Part shown: in pieces, positions 14,391 to 25,242 of the stretch
How positions within the stretch are numbered: the first letter of the stretch is position 1
How the letters are laid out: every line of letters starts with the position of its first letter
Source: Leptodactylus fallax
Lineage: Eukaryota; Chordata; Amphibia; Anura; Leptodactylidae
Assembly (NCBI GenBank): GCA_947044405.1
Contig: CAMRHE010000358.1
Span: 930,001-994,000, forward strand
Direction: 5' to 3'
Length of the DNA stretch: 64,000 nucleotides
Notes under the pieces: model-generated
Databases searched by the model: none
Told to the model about the DNA's origin: nothing
What the model saw: only the letters and a program-made list of their open reading frames with translations
Made by a program: the position numbers and the translations under genes

Positions 14391-16320
14391 TTAAAGGGGT
14401 ATTCCCCTCAAGGATCATATTCAGATTTGTAGCTTAAGCTAACTGAAATGTTTTACCCAATACATTGCTTTATCTATCTTGCTCTGTTTGTCAGATACAA
14501 CTAACTCTCTACACTCAATTTATAAAGCTGGTTGCCTAGGTTACAGACCTGTTCTTAGGTTGGAACGATGGCTCATTCCCTGCTCCTTGGCACACACGTT
14601 GCCAGATAAGAGCTAGTAAAGTTTCTTGAGCTGTGCTTCTTTTATCTGTGTATTGAAATCCATAGATAACTCATTTACAACAAGCACAAGCTGGAGTGTA
14701 TATGTCTGGAGTGACAATTTTCCGAGTGTAACAATGCATTATCTACAGTCAATTTTAGTCACCCCATAAGAACACAACTAAAAAGGAAGGGAAACCACAG
14801 AATGATTATCAGTAAATTCTCAGGATTACAATATAAATAATAGACATGCTCAGGTATGATGGTCACTGACCCCTGCAAAATATGGAGGACATCATCAATT
14901 TATCTACCATACCATTGTGTGGTGCCCAAAAAAAAGATTATCATTGTTGAATATGTTGCGTTCTTCCCAACAATCTCTATGATATACTTATGACAAAACA
15001 TCCAAAGGAATATATAGATAGGACAAACAAGAGATGACGAAGGTAGTAATGTCCAAGTAGAATAAAATGGTAATTTTCCCTGCCCAATTTTTTCAGAAAC
15101 AGCAACAATTTTGATCGTGGGCTGTGTTTTGTATTGTAGGAAGTGGTTAGCGATTGAGGTGTAGGTACATTTTCATGTGTCTCTGATTTTATCTGGAGGG
15201 TTTTTAAGTATTGTTTGGACAAATCCATTAGAAACAAAAAAAAAGTGTCATGCTTCATCACATGTAATATTAGGAATGTATTTTCCCTGGGGGAGAATAT
15301 TTCCAGCATATAATACCAGGCATCTGTACAACTTTACTGTACGGAGCTGCAGGTTATTCTGTGTGCCACCATGTGTATATGGTGTTATACAAATTCCAGG
15401 TCCGAACAAATAGCTCGCCTTGGAAAATCAATTTTTTTTTTTTAGTTACACTGCAGTTTTATTTTCGGATACACAAATAATCATTGGTTTCTCATCGGCT
15501 GAGATTTATTAAAGATGTTTATCTGAAATACAAGAATCTACGCACATTGAAGACACAAAAGCCCTGCTCTCTGGGAATTTGTATTCACATGTTGGAAACT
15601 GCAAGTAATAGGAGGTGATTTGTATGGATCTGGCTATAAATATACAGTGGTGTTACTGAGAGGGCTCATCTTACTAAACAATGTGATGTACAGTCATTTA
15701 TTACAAAGGATAACTCAATAGCCAGGCCAGATTTGTTTCCATCATGTCACAAAGCGCCGTCTCCTCCCACATCCTGACATATGTCAATTGAATGATAAAA
15801 CAGCGGCCACAACTCATGAAAATTCACAGTCCCTGCCTATTCTTTCCATTGAGGATACAGCAGCTCAGACTATGCATAGCACTGGTTGAAAGAGAGGACT
15901 TTAAAGTGTGGCCCCTTTATCTGCCGCTCATTAACATCTCTTTTTCTCTCTTTTACAGTTACAAGAGTCTTTGGGTATTTCATGTGAATTGTATTTCAGC
16001 CATTAAATAGGTCAGCGGACAATTCCTTAAACCTTCTCCCACCACTTTGGAAGCACTGAAAAGAAAACTTACAAAAGGCAGTAGTCACTTCTCCAATACC
16101 TTACTATTAGTTCAAGATCATCCTTCTAGATGTGCCATAGAAAAGAATAATGTGCCTACTATTCACTATGTTAGTATATTACGGTTTAAGGCAACATTCT
16201 GGCCATATAAGTGCTTAAATATAGGTTACACTCTCAAAATTCAACTTTTCACTACTTTAAAGGGTTATTTTCATCTCAGCAAATATCATGGATGAGATGG
16301 GAATTTATTTCTCTTACTTT
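14391..16320. other. Intronic DNA; TTAA-type repeat end at 14391
   Basis: TTAAAGGGGTATTCCCCTCA at 14391 looks like the end of a T2/Kolobok-like TTAA element, but I could not place its partner end. The rest shows no gene. The interval 15770-16010 has balanced, unique-looking composition with several homeobox and octamer-like words and could be conserved non-coding DNA; this is a guess. Confidence 0.35.
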
Positions 16321-16526
16321 AATAGCACCAACATATTTTGCAGCGCTTTACAGACATTGTCAGTCACTGTCCCATATAGGGTTCACAAACTAAATTCCCT
16401 ATCAGTATGTCTTTGAAGTGTGAGAAGAAACCAAAGTACCTGAACCATACCCATGCAAATTTGAACCCAGGACTCCAGTGCTCCACGGCTACAGTGCTAA
16501 CCACTGAGCCACAAAGTAACTGTCCG
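16321..16526 (-). repeat. L2/CR1-type LINE 3-prime fragment
   Basis: The plus strand reads ATAGCACCAACATATTTTGC, AGCGCTTTACAGACATTG, TTCCCTATCAGTATGTCTTT, then CCCAGGACTCCAGTGCTC and GTGCTAACCACTGAGCCAC. This is the complement of a widespread vertebrate L2/CR1-like LINE 3-prime region ending in a GCGCTATATAAA-type tail. The part up to CAGTATGT also occurs at 37669-37790. Confidence 0.6.
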
Positions 16527-16591
16527 CAAGTCCTGACCACACAGAAAACAGCATAGTACAGCAAAAAAAAAGATAATATTTTTGTGAAGAT

Positions 16592-16670
16592 GCTCCATAG
16601 TTTGGAGAAGCCACAACCAGGGCTCTGGATTCTCCATTGTTTGGAGAACCCACAACCAGGGCTGTGGAGT
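16592..16670 (+). repeat. 39-bp imperfect tandem duplication overlapping a hAT-like end
   Basis: Two units, starting GCTCCATAGTTTGGAGAAGC (16592) and TCTCCATTGTTTGGAGAACC (16631), each continue into CACAACCAGGGCT. The second runs into the hAT-like terminus at 16657. Confidence 0.65.
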
Positions 16671-16935
16671 CGGTAGGCCAAACCACCAAATCCAACTCCT
16701 CTATTTTCCAACAGCTAGACTCGGACTTCTTTATAAATGGCTGACAGCCATGGCTAGCCAGAAGTAGTAAAGTTCCTCTAATTCATAAAAAAACATAGTG
16801 ATTGTTTCTATGACAATAAATATGCAAGAAACTATTAATCTAATTAGACAATGTCGATAATTATATATTATTAAAAATAATTTGTCATTTTAGTTTGAAC
16901 CAAAAATTGGCCCCAACCTCGACTCCACAGCCCCG
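16657..16935 (+). mobile_element. Small hAT-like element, CAGGGCTGTGGAGTCGG ends
   Basis: CAGGGCTGTGGAGTCGG at the left and CGACTCCACAGCCCCG at the right form a terminal inverted repeat around about 280 bp of AT-rich non-coding DNA. The termini match a common fish/frog non-autonomous family that I associate with hAT. No clean 8-bp duplication is visible. A fragment lies at 2268-2325. Confidence 0.6.
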
Positions 16936-19900
16936 CAACTCTGTTCATCCTAAGTGCCCTGGTTCACTCATGAAACAAACACATTACATACTTGGCTAGA
17001 ATAGTAAGATACAATGAGCAGGTGTCACTGTAACATTATGTACTGAAGTAATGCTGATTTATGTCTATTCAGCGTCTGTAGAAAGCTGCACCCATAATAA
17101 AATAGCTCAGAGTCCTCAATTACCCTACTTAGTCTGGACACTGTTGGCAACATAGACAACAACTGCCCAACAAGTATATACAATGTAATGGTATTTTCAT
17201 TTCAGTAATTACAGCTATATCCAAAGGTTAAGCCATAAATACCTGATAGAGGTGGGTTCCACCTCTGGGAGTTGAATCTATCTTGAGAACGGGGCTCCGA
17301 CTGATCCCAAAGGTGAACGGAGAGGAATTTCCTCCCTTACTGTTGAAGGGGTATTTCTGTGCATATGCCATAAATATCTAATAGATGTGAGTCCCACATC
17401 TATTCCACATTCCACATGAGTCCCACATTTTCCAAAGATATCTTTCTTATTGTGCATTGCAGCTCCATTTTCATGAAAATCAGGATTTTATTTTTAAGCA
17501 TTTAGCTGAAAACAGTTTTAGGGACATTTCTCCTGCTGGGGTCTCACTCTCTGCTTTAAATAACCACCCCTAACTGCCATCCAGCTCTCCCCAGCGTTGC
17601 TTGAGTGACATCTCCCACTTTGTTTGCAGTTAGGAACAGTTATCTAAAGCAGAGAGATTTGCATTAAAATGGTGCTGGAATGAAAAATAAGAAAGGCATT
17701 TTTGGAAAGTGTAGAAGCTGCTCTACAAGATACTGGCATTAGTTTGATTTTCTCCCTTTAAGAACATGTCCAAAGATGGGACACTTGTGCATATGCCATA
17801 AATGTCCGATTTGTCACTTTACACTACACTTTCCAGAAATTCCATTCACAACCTGTAAAAACTTGTCTGACACTTCCCTTTTATAAAAATAATAAAAGCT
17901 AAGTTCAATCATTCATGTAAGAGACCCCATGGGAAGACTTCTGGGAGTCTCGGAGATGAAAACTGAAAGAGCCGCTAACCTAAATATGCTGTAGCACAGC
18001 GGCAAAAGCCACAATATACAAGGATGCTATTTATGTGCTTTAGATCAAGGTGAACAAGGTCTGGGAGCACCAAAATATTTTTTCTGCATTATACTTATCA
18101 AAAGCCAGTAACCTTAAAGTTCAGAATAATAGAACTTTCGATTTGTTACCGGAATAATTTTTATTTCTTTGTAATCAATGCTATAAAAGGGCTCAAGAAA
18201 TACTGCAATTATTTAACATGGGATTGGAATAGTAAAATGGCACTAACTATAACATTTTGACCTTAATTAAAACAGTTTTTGTTCATTTCACTGACTGTTT
18301 TTAGCTGGAAAGCTACCTTATAACCAAACACATGTAACTGGATGTAATATAACAATTTCATGTCATATAAATACAATCCTATGGTATAATCAGAACTACT
18401 AGCGCTGTGTTATACCACTTTAATCTAAAAAGTCATAGAGAAGTCTTCCCAAGGACACAGTGCAATGAGAGGTTCAGCTGATGAGTTTCTTGCTTGTAGG
18501 AGCTCTACAAATTATTTCCGAGAGCGTGAATACAGCGAATTCCCCTGGTTTAACATTGACAATACGCGGAACATCCATTAACCAACACCAGCTTCATTCT
18601 ATTCAAATTAATTGTTTTTTCCCCTTTGGTATAAAAGACTGAATTTATAAAAAAACAAAAGGTTAAAAGCTGTGTCTTTTGTAAAGGGCTATGAAATTGG
18701 ACGTGCCGCACGCATCCATAGCCGGAGCCAGTGCTCATTAATTGTATTTTGGCTTCAGTAGACGCTATCTGCCACAATTGGAGATCTTTACACAAATTGA
18801 GGTTGTAACATAAAGTCAGAGCAACAGAGATCCGTTTCATTCATGCAAAGTGCAGCAAAGCGGAACATTGCAGGTCTTGATACACAACAGAAATGACCTA
18901 CAAAAAAAATAGGAAAATACCCAAACTAGCAAAAAAGTTTGAAATCTATAATACAGAAAAATAAGGCATAAACATAGAGACACATAGGCCTCCCACTAAA
19001 CCCAAAACCAATCATTAGCTGAAACAAGAGAATAAAAAATATACAAATGTTCAGTATACACCCATATAAAACTTCAGGCAAAAGAATATTGAAATGGGTA
19101 CACAGTAAGAGATTGAGAGTATGCCCTCGAGAATCATCTCCAGTTATAACAGATATAATGTTATATCACTACAGTGAGTAGATGGGAAAAAATTATATAA
19201 AGTATGGCCATCTAAATGTATAGGTACAATGTTTAGCCTAAAAAGTCGATGCACGCATTAGACCCAAACAGAATACCATATATATGTAACAATACTACAT
19301 ACCCTTGAATATATTGTTTGATACATGATGTGGGGACCACCAAAACCTCAACGTGGGTTCCGCTCTGGTCTATTAGAGAGCACAAGCTGGCCACAAGCAT
19401 GTTAGTTACTGTGCCCTGACTGATTCTCAATTTATAGACCTTGGCTTGTTTCTGATTCCATAGCTGATCCTGAACCTGTTCTGATTTTATACTGTATCTG
19501 ACCCTGGCCTGTCTCTGACTTATGAACCTCTGCTGCCTGTCCTGATCTTCTGCCTGCTTACAACTTTGCACACATTCTGCCAGCCACAGACCTTGGCCCA
19601 TACCTTACCATTCTCTTGCCTGACACCTTGGTGCTCCACTCCAGCCCCTCTTTGGCCCTAGGCCAGTCACCGTCTATTCTGGGACCACTCCAGGTAGTGG
19701 CCTGGTAATCTCCCCAAAGAGAAATCCAGATTCCCACATAAGGGTAATAGGGTGAATAATGGGGAGACTGCTGAGACAACATTCTTGAGAATGGCCTAAA
19801 GTCAAACAAGTTAGGTGGTACAGTGGGTTCACAATTAGCTGCCCATAACACTATGAGAAACACTGTTCATATGACGGCCAATATTTCAGACTGATCGTGG

Positions 19901-20125
19901 CTCGTCTGAACTTTACTCACAGCATAATAGTGATTTATGATATTGTAAGTTCCCAAATTGCTATTATTCTACATTCAAAGTATCACTTTAAATTACCTCT
20001 GAACTTCTTTAAAGAAGACCTCAAGCAGAAGCAAAACTTTCCAAGTCTGTATGCAGCACCTTTGTCTATCATATAAACCTAAAAAGATCTGCCGAATCCA
20101 TAAAGACTGAATAACAAATATACAC
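16936..20125. other. Intronic DNA with minor repeats
   Basis: 17219-17430 contains GATAGAGGTGGGTTCCACCT and ATCTTGAGAACGGGGC, a dispersed repeat with a short internal palindrome. 19440-19660 is rich in CTG/CCT words (TGGCCTGTCTCTGACTT) and looks repetitive. 18480-18890 is unique-looking and may be conserved non-coding sequence. No exon or RNA gene seen. Confidence 0.35.
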
Positions 20126-20504
20126 GTATTAAAAACAATTAAAATTCACAGAGGGGATGGAGCAACATGGTGAGCACCCTTATGTACCACAAACATGGCG
20201 AAAATAGTTCAATAACTAAATAAGTAACTAATTCATGAGAATTAATAAATAAATACAGAATCCATGAATGTTAGAACAAAAAGGTCAAAGGCTCAAAAAT
20301 ATATAAATACCTCAGCGTAACTTATAATGAATAATATCTAAATAAATAGTATAAAATGTTACAAAGTTAGACCACCAGAATGTTGAAATACAATACATGG
20401 ATCCATAATTAATAGTGCATAAGTAATGTATAGTAGTACAGCTTATACACTGGCAGAATAAAATAAACACAGGGTACATAAGGTAAAGCGCCATCTCCAC
20501 CCTT

Positions 20505-20548
20505 CAGTCCCCAGAGGAAGCTGTGGGGCGAAACGCACATTGGGGCTG
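20505..20548 (+). ncRNA. Hammerhead-ribozyme-like fold 1 (degenerate)
   Basis: CAGTCCC (20505-20511) pairs with GGGGCTG (20542-20548) as stem I with one G-U pair. CAGAGGA (20512-20518) occupies the place of the conserved CUGANGA box, with one mismatch. GCT/GGC around a GTGG loop forms a short stem II, followed by GAAA (20530-20533) and a very short stem III region CGCACATT. This order fits the minimal type I hammerheads of Penelope-like elements. The core mismatch predicts weak or absent self-cleavage. Confidence 0.45.
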
Positions 20549-20692
20549 TGAGTTGGAGATTGTGGTCACCCTTTCTGCACCAGAGCTTGCTAAGGGAAGA
20601 CATACATCTTCCCCATCCTTGGGTTCCTTACTAGGATCATTTCTTCTGGATTTGTGCTAGATTTGCAGCAGCCATCACGCCTTCATATTCAG

Positions 20693-20745
20693 ATTCTAAT
20701 TGCCTGAGCAAGGGCTCTCGCAGCCCAAAACATTGCTCTTAGAAT
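20693..20745 (+). ncRNA. Hammerhead-ribozyme-like fold 2 (degenerate)
   Basis: ATTCTAA (20693-20699) pairs with TTAGAAT (20739-20745), and an inner GC/GC pair closes next to the core, giving a stem I with an internal loop. CTGAGCA (20704-20710) stands in for CUGANGA. GGGCT (20712-20716) pairs with AGCCC (20722-20726) as stem II. AAAA replaces GAAA, then CATT leads to the expected cleavage point. Two core positions differ from consensus, so this is probably an inactive relic. Confidence 0.45.
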
Positions 20746-21679
20746 ATCTACACTCTGTATATGAAATATAGCTCTAACTTGTAATAAAATAAAACTTACA
20801 AGCTCAACTACCTGGACTGCTGTCCATCCTTTAAAACAATCCTTTCTGCACCGTTCATACATCTCCATTTATATGGCTTTGGTCAGTATGGCTCATGTTT
20901 GATTAGTTATTTTATTCCACCAGTATTTGAGTTTTACTACTATATATTACTTATGCACTATTAATTGTGGATTCATGTATTGTATTTCAACATTCTGATG
21001 GTGTAACTTTGTAACATTATATTCTATTTATTTAAATATTATTCATTATATGTCCTGCTGGGGTATTTATATAGTTTTGGGCCTTTAACCTTACTGTTGT
21101 GACATTTATAGATTATCTATTTATTAATTCTCATTAATTAATTACTTATTTAATTACTGAAATATTTGGTGGTGCATATGGGTAGTTACTGCAGTGCTTC
21201 ATTCCCTCTATGAATTTTATTTGTTTTTAATACTAGTGGTCGGTATGAAATTGATGTTGCAATAAATATATAAGAAAATAATAGTTTGTTTGCTTATTCA
21301 ATATTTATGGGTTTGGGGGATATTTGTAGGTATATATGTATTTTGTGTATGCCCTGATTCAAGGGGGTTTACACTGGAAATCTGTAGGATCTTTTGTCTA
21401 TTATACTCTACACTTCTTATTCACACAATTACCTCTTCCACTGCTGCCTCTTCATTGCTTCTAACTAGACTTTAATCCCATGATGCCTCAGCACAGCATC
21501 ACATGACCAGCTACAGCCAGTACCATATCTGCCTGTTGGATGTACTGTACACTGCGATTATACAGGACGGGTGGCATATGCAGCGCTGGCTGCTCCTATA
21601 ATAGGAGCTCCTATAACAGCAGCAGCACAGCAGCCCCATCCACTTCATAGCGCTGGTTCCGGTGAACTGTATCAACTCT

Positions 21680-21958
21680 TTGAAGAGAGCCTGTCACCAG
21701 AAAACTTCTGTATACCAAACAAAAAATACTTTTTAAAGAAAATGGTGTATCTAATGGTATGATGGTACTTGGCATATTATCCACTACAATGCACTATGAC
21801 AGATCTGACATAGTCATCAGGAAAGCCAATGCCAGATCAGTCATAGTGCATTGTAGGGGACAATATGCGAGCCCCATCATACCAATAGATTCACTATTTA
21901 TTTTAAAAAGTCATTTTGATTTGATACCCAGTAGTTTTCTGGTGACAGACTCACTTTA
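21680..21958. mobile_element. Fold-back element with CTGTCACCAGAAAACT ends
   Basis: The outer ends GAGAGCCTGTCACCAGAAAA (left) and the complement of TTTTCTGGTGACAGACTCAC (right) start long inverted arms. CATAGTGCATTGTAGGGGAC on the right pairs with its partner TCCACTACAATGCACTATGA on the left. The right border is CTTTAAG, consistent with a TTAA target. Non-coding. The same end motif occurs at 45003-45349. Confidence 0.65.
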
Positions 21959-23429
21959 AGTATTTGTGAAACTGGCCTTAGGATATGTTCACACATATGT
22001 TGCTGCATTGCTTTTTTACCCCCAAATTAGTATTTTACAAAAGTGTAAGGATTTGCAACAGCATTGCTACAAAACTGCTATAAAACTGCAAAAAGTATGC
22101 ACAGACCTATAGAATTCACATAAGACAACTTTGGACATTATTGCAGCTAATTTAAAGAGACATTTTACAATATACTGTATTGTTTTACACATTAAACTTT
22201 CCTGTGTTAGAAAGTACTCAGAAAAGGGGAGAATGACCAACTTCAATTGAATGCAAGGAATTGTAACTATGTTTAGCATATCAGTGTAAAAAGCATGTTG
22301 TACAGCTCTTAGCACGCAGGTGTTACCATAACTAGCCAGAGGGTATCTGCTCTGCAGCCAGCTACATACCCAGAATGACACAATTTACCTTTATTGATGA
22401 ATTATGTGATGAAACACAAATCCATACTTCAGGAGAGAGGGATTACACAAACTAGGGTTAACTACATGTCCACAAGGCTGAGAAGTTCAAATGACTTCAT
22501 CAATGTAATCCAAAGATACGCCTAATGTAAGTCTTAGAAGACAGGACCAAAATCAGGGGTTTCTACAGTGTTTTATTTCATAATAAAGTTATACAGATGG
22601 TAAACTAACAGAGCACTGTTCTCTGCTATCAGTCATTTCTTAGTATTATCTATTTCAGGAAAAAAAAAATCAGTTACATATCCACCATCTGGACAACTCC
22701 ATTTCATAAACCATATGTGGGTATATTGATATCATAAAACATGGGTTCCCCACTCAAAACCTCCATCGATAAACTAAAGGGCTTTCGCTCTCACTCAGCA
22801 GCTCTCACTCTGGAGGACATTTTATTTTTTTTGCAAATACAAAGGGGTCTTCCAGGCTAAAAATATTGATAACCTATACCAAGGATAGGCCTCCAACACC
22901 AGACTGGTGGATATCTAACACCAGACACCCCCACCAGCTGCCACAGCAAGCAAGATCAGAGCAGGAAGCAGACAACCCTGCCCTCCATGCAGCGACCACA
23001 CCAGGCCACAGCAGCTCTTCCCCCACTCACATAAATGGGAGTCGATCCATAGCAACCCGATCTAGCCACCACAGAGAGAACAGAGCCACCTCCTGCGAAA
23101 AAACAGCCACCCAGAACAGCCGACTGGGTGGCTCACACATCTTTTCAGACAGGCCTATCACAACTCCTAATGTAAACCCTTCCATAGTTAGAATCCCTAA
23201 AACGTCCCCTCCTCTGTTTACGCTCCCACATTACCTCACAGGATATGATGCCGTATCAGACTAGCTTTATATGTCCAGGCACCATCTGCATGTTAAAGGA
23301 CACGACTGGTGACGGCTCATACAGCTTATATATGTGTAATGACAGTAACCTCTATTACAAAATTGTCTGACCATTGTATAAACAATGCTACATCTGTTGC
23401 CGCCCCTGCTACCTCTTGTGTCACCCCCT
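21959..23429. other. Intronic DNA with a probable TTAA-type repeat
   Basis: At 22841-22930 AAAGGGGTCTTCCAGGCTAA, AAATATTGATAACCTATACC and AAGGATAGG resemble a widespread frog repeat with a TTAAAGGGG-type end. The 132-codon open frame at 22866-23264 lies within this repeat-like, CCACC-rich DNA and shows no recognisable domain, so I do not call it a gene. Confidence 0.35.
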
Positions 23430-23601
23430 CTACCTCATAGATTGTAAGCTCTTGCGAGCAGGGCCCTCAGTCCCAGTGTGTGAATTGACTATTTCTTTGT
23501 AATGTATCTTTTTTGTCAGTACTTGAACCCTACAAGTTGTACAGTGCTGCGGAATATGTTGGCGCTATATAAATAAAATGTATTATTATTATTATTATTA
23601 A
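23430..23601 (+). repeat. L2-type SINE/LINE tail ending in (ATT)n
   Basis: ATTGTAAGCTCTTGCGAGCA, GGGCCCTCAGTCCC, then GTGCTGCGGAATATGTTGGC, GCTATATAAATAAAATG and a run of ATT. The architecture fits the 3-prime end of an L2-clade LINE or a SINE using it. It shares its last 60 bases with 1872-1934. Confidence 0.65.
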
Positions 23602-23673
23602 TTGAGGAGTTAAATGGGAGTTATTTGCGATCTCAGCTGTTACAGCATAGTGTCCGCTGTAACATACCTTGTA

Positions 23674-25240
23674 CAGTCTTGGCCAAAAGTTTTGAGAATG
23701 ATACAAATATTAATTTTTACACAGTCTACTGCTTCAGTTTTTCTAATGGCAATTTGCATATACTCCAGAATGTTATAAAGAGTGATCAGCTTAACAGCAA
23801 TTACTTGCAAAGTCAATATTTGCCTAGAAAATGAACTTTATCCCCCAAAACACATTTCAACATCATTGCAGCCCTGCCTTAAAAGGACCACCTAACATCG
23901 TTTCAGTGATTGCTCCATTAACACAGGTGTGGGTGTTGATGAGGACAGGGCTGGAGATCAATCTGTCATGATTAAGTAAGAATGACACCACTGGACACTT
24001 TAAAAGGAGGCTGGTGCTTGCCATCATTGTTTCTCTTCTGTTAACCATGGTTATCTCTAAAGAAACACGTGCAGTCATCATTGCACTGCACAAAAATGGC
24101 CTAACTGGGAAGAGTATTGCAGCTAGAAAGATTGCACCTCAGTCAACAATCTATCGCATCATCAAGAACTTCAAGGAGAGAGGTTCCATTGGTGCCAAAA
24201 AGGCTCCAGGGCGCCCAAGAAAGACCAGCAAGCGGCAGGACCGTCTCTTAAAAGTGTTTCAGCTGCGGGATCGGGCTACCAGCAGTGCAGAGCTTGCTGA
24301 GGAATGGCAGCAGGCAGGTGTGAGTGCATCTGCACGCACTATGAGGCGGAGACTCTTGGAGCAAGGCCTGGTCTCAAGGAGGGCAGCAAAGAAGCCACTT
24401 CTCTCCAGAAAAAACATCAGGGACAGACTGATATTCTGCAAAAGGTACAGGGAGTGGACTGCTGAGGACTGGGGTAAAGTCATTTTCTCTGATGAATCCT
24501 CTTTTCGATTGTTTGGAACATCTGGAAAACAGCTTATTCGGAGAAGAAGAGGTGAGCGCTACCTCCAGTCTTGTCTCATGCCAACTGTAAAGCATCCTGA
24601 AACCATTCATGTGTGGGGTTGCTTCTCAGCCAAGGGAATCGGCTCTCTCACAGTCTTGCCTAAAAACACAGCCATGAATAAAGAATGGTACCAGAATGTC
24701 CTCCAAGAGCAACTTCTCCCAACCGTCCAAGAGCAGTTTGGCGCTCAACAATGCCTTTTCCAGCATGATGGAGCACCTTGCCATAAAGCAAAGGTGATAA
24801 CTAAATGGCTCAGGGAACAAAACATAGAGATTTTGGGTCCATGGCCTGGAAACTCCCCAGATCTTAATCCCATTGAGAACTTGTGGTCAATCATCAAGAG
24901 ACGGGTGGACAAACAAAAACCAACAAATTCAGACAAAATTAAAGCATTGATTCTGCAAGAATGGACTGCTATCAGTCAGGATTTGGTCCAGAAGTTGATT
25001 GAGAGCATGCCAGGGAGAATTGCAGAGGTCCTGAAGAAGAAGGGTCAACACTGCAAATATTGACTTGCTGCATTAACTCATTCTAACTGTCAATATAAGC
25101 TTCTGTTACTCATAATATGAATGCAATTATATTTCTGTATGTGATAAAAACATCTGACAAACACACATAAAAACCAGAGGGCAGCAGATCATGTGAAAAT
25201 ATAATATTTGTGTCATTCTCAAAACTTTTGGCCATGACTG
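23674..25240 (+). mobile_element. Tc1/mariner element, family D (DD35E type), coding-intact
   Basis: The ends read CAGTCTTGGCCAAAAGTTTT and the complement of CAGTCATGGCCAAAAGTTTT, flanked by TA at 23672-23673 and 25241-25242. Outer inverted repeats are only about 45 bp. An inner motif AAGTCAATATTTGC occurs near both ends (about 23811-23824, and in complement about 25052-25067), giving an IR/DR-like layout. Length 1567 bp. The spacing of 35 residues matches the DD35E family I know as Traveler; this is recalled, not checked. Confidence 0.88.
24047..25063 (+). CDS. Family D (DD35E) Tc1/mariner transposase, open frame of 338 aa
   Basis: The chosen start is ATG 24047, in an excellent ACCATGG context; the frame is open 11 codons further upstream without an ATG. 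N-terminal helix-turn-helix DNA-binding region (HKNGLTGKSIAARKIAPQST), then a GRPRKTSKRQDR basic/AT-hook-like motif. The catalytic core has VIFSDESSFRLFG (first Asp), FQHDGAPCHKAK (second Asp) and [12 protein letters not shown] (Glu), with 35 residues between second Asp and Glu because of an extra residue in the ILGPWPGNSPD segment. There are no stops or frameshifts and the three catalytic residues are present. The enzyme would excise and reinsert its element at TA in the nucleus. Whether it is expressed from an intron on the opposite strand is unknown. Confidence 0.92.
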   Translation: MVISKETRAVIIALHKNGLTGKSIAARKIAPQSTIYRIIKNFKERGSIGAKKAPGRPRKTSKRQDRLLKVFQLRDRATSSAELAEEWQQAGVSASARTMRRRLLEQGLVSRRAAKKPLLSRKNIRDRLIFCKRYREWTAEDWGKVIFSDESSFRLFGTSGKQLIRRRRGERYLQSCLMPTVKHPETIHVWGCFSAKGIGSLTVLPKNTAMNKEWYQNVLQEQLLPTVQEQFGAQQCLFQHDGAPCHKAKVITKWLREQNIEILGPWPGNSPDLNPIENLWSIIKRRVDKQKPTNSDKIKALILQEWTAISQDLVQKLIESMPGRIAEVLKKKGQHCKY

Positions 25241-25242
25241 TA

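Larger units (their letters stand above)
20126..21234. mobile_element. Rearranged Penelope-like element: inverted arms around a ribozyme-bearing core
   Basis: The arms at 20126-20495 and 20870-21234 are inverted copies. For example, TTACTTATGCACTATTAATT on the right and its complement on the left share GTATTGTATTTCAACATTCT, by eye at roughly 85 percent identity. The 375-bp core holds two hammerhead-like folds and ends in AACTTACAAGCTCAACTACC and CTGGACTGCTGTCC. Penelope-like elements carry hammerheads in their terminal repeats and are often inserted with inverted 5-prime segments. No reverse transcriptase remains. Structure is observed; family assignment is inferred. Confidence 0.55.

Noticed and set aside
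19233..19863. Two overlapping minus-strand frames (122 and 101 codons) as a gene
   Set aside because: The underlying DNA is CTG/CCT-rich and repeat-like, the frames overlap without a shared start, and no domain is seen.
22866..23264. 132-codon open frame as a host gene
   Set aside because: It lies in repeat-like DNA, has low-complexity composition and no domain I recognise, and lacks supporting splice or promoter signals.
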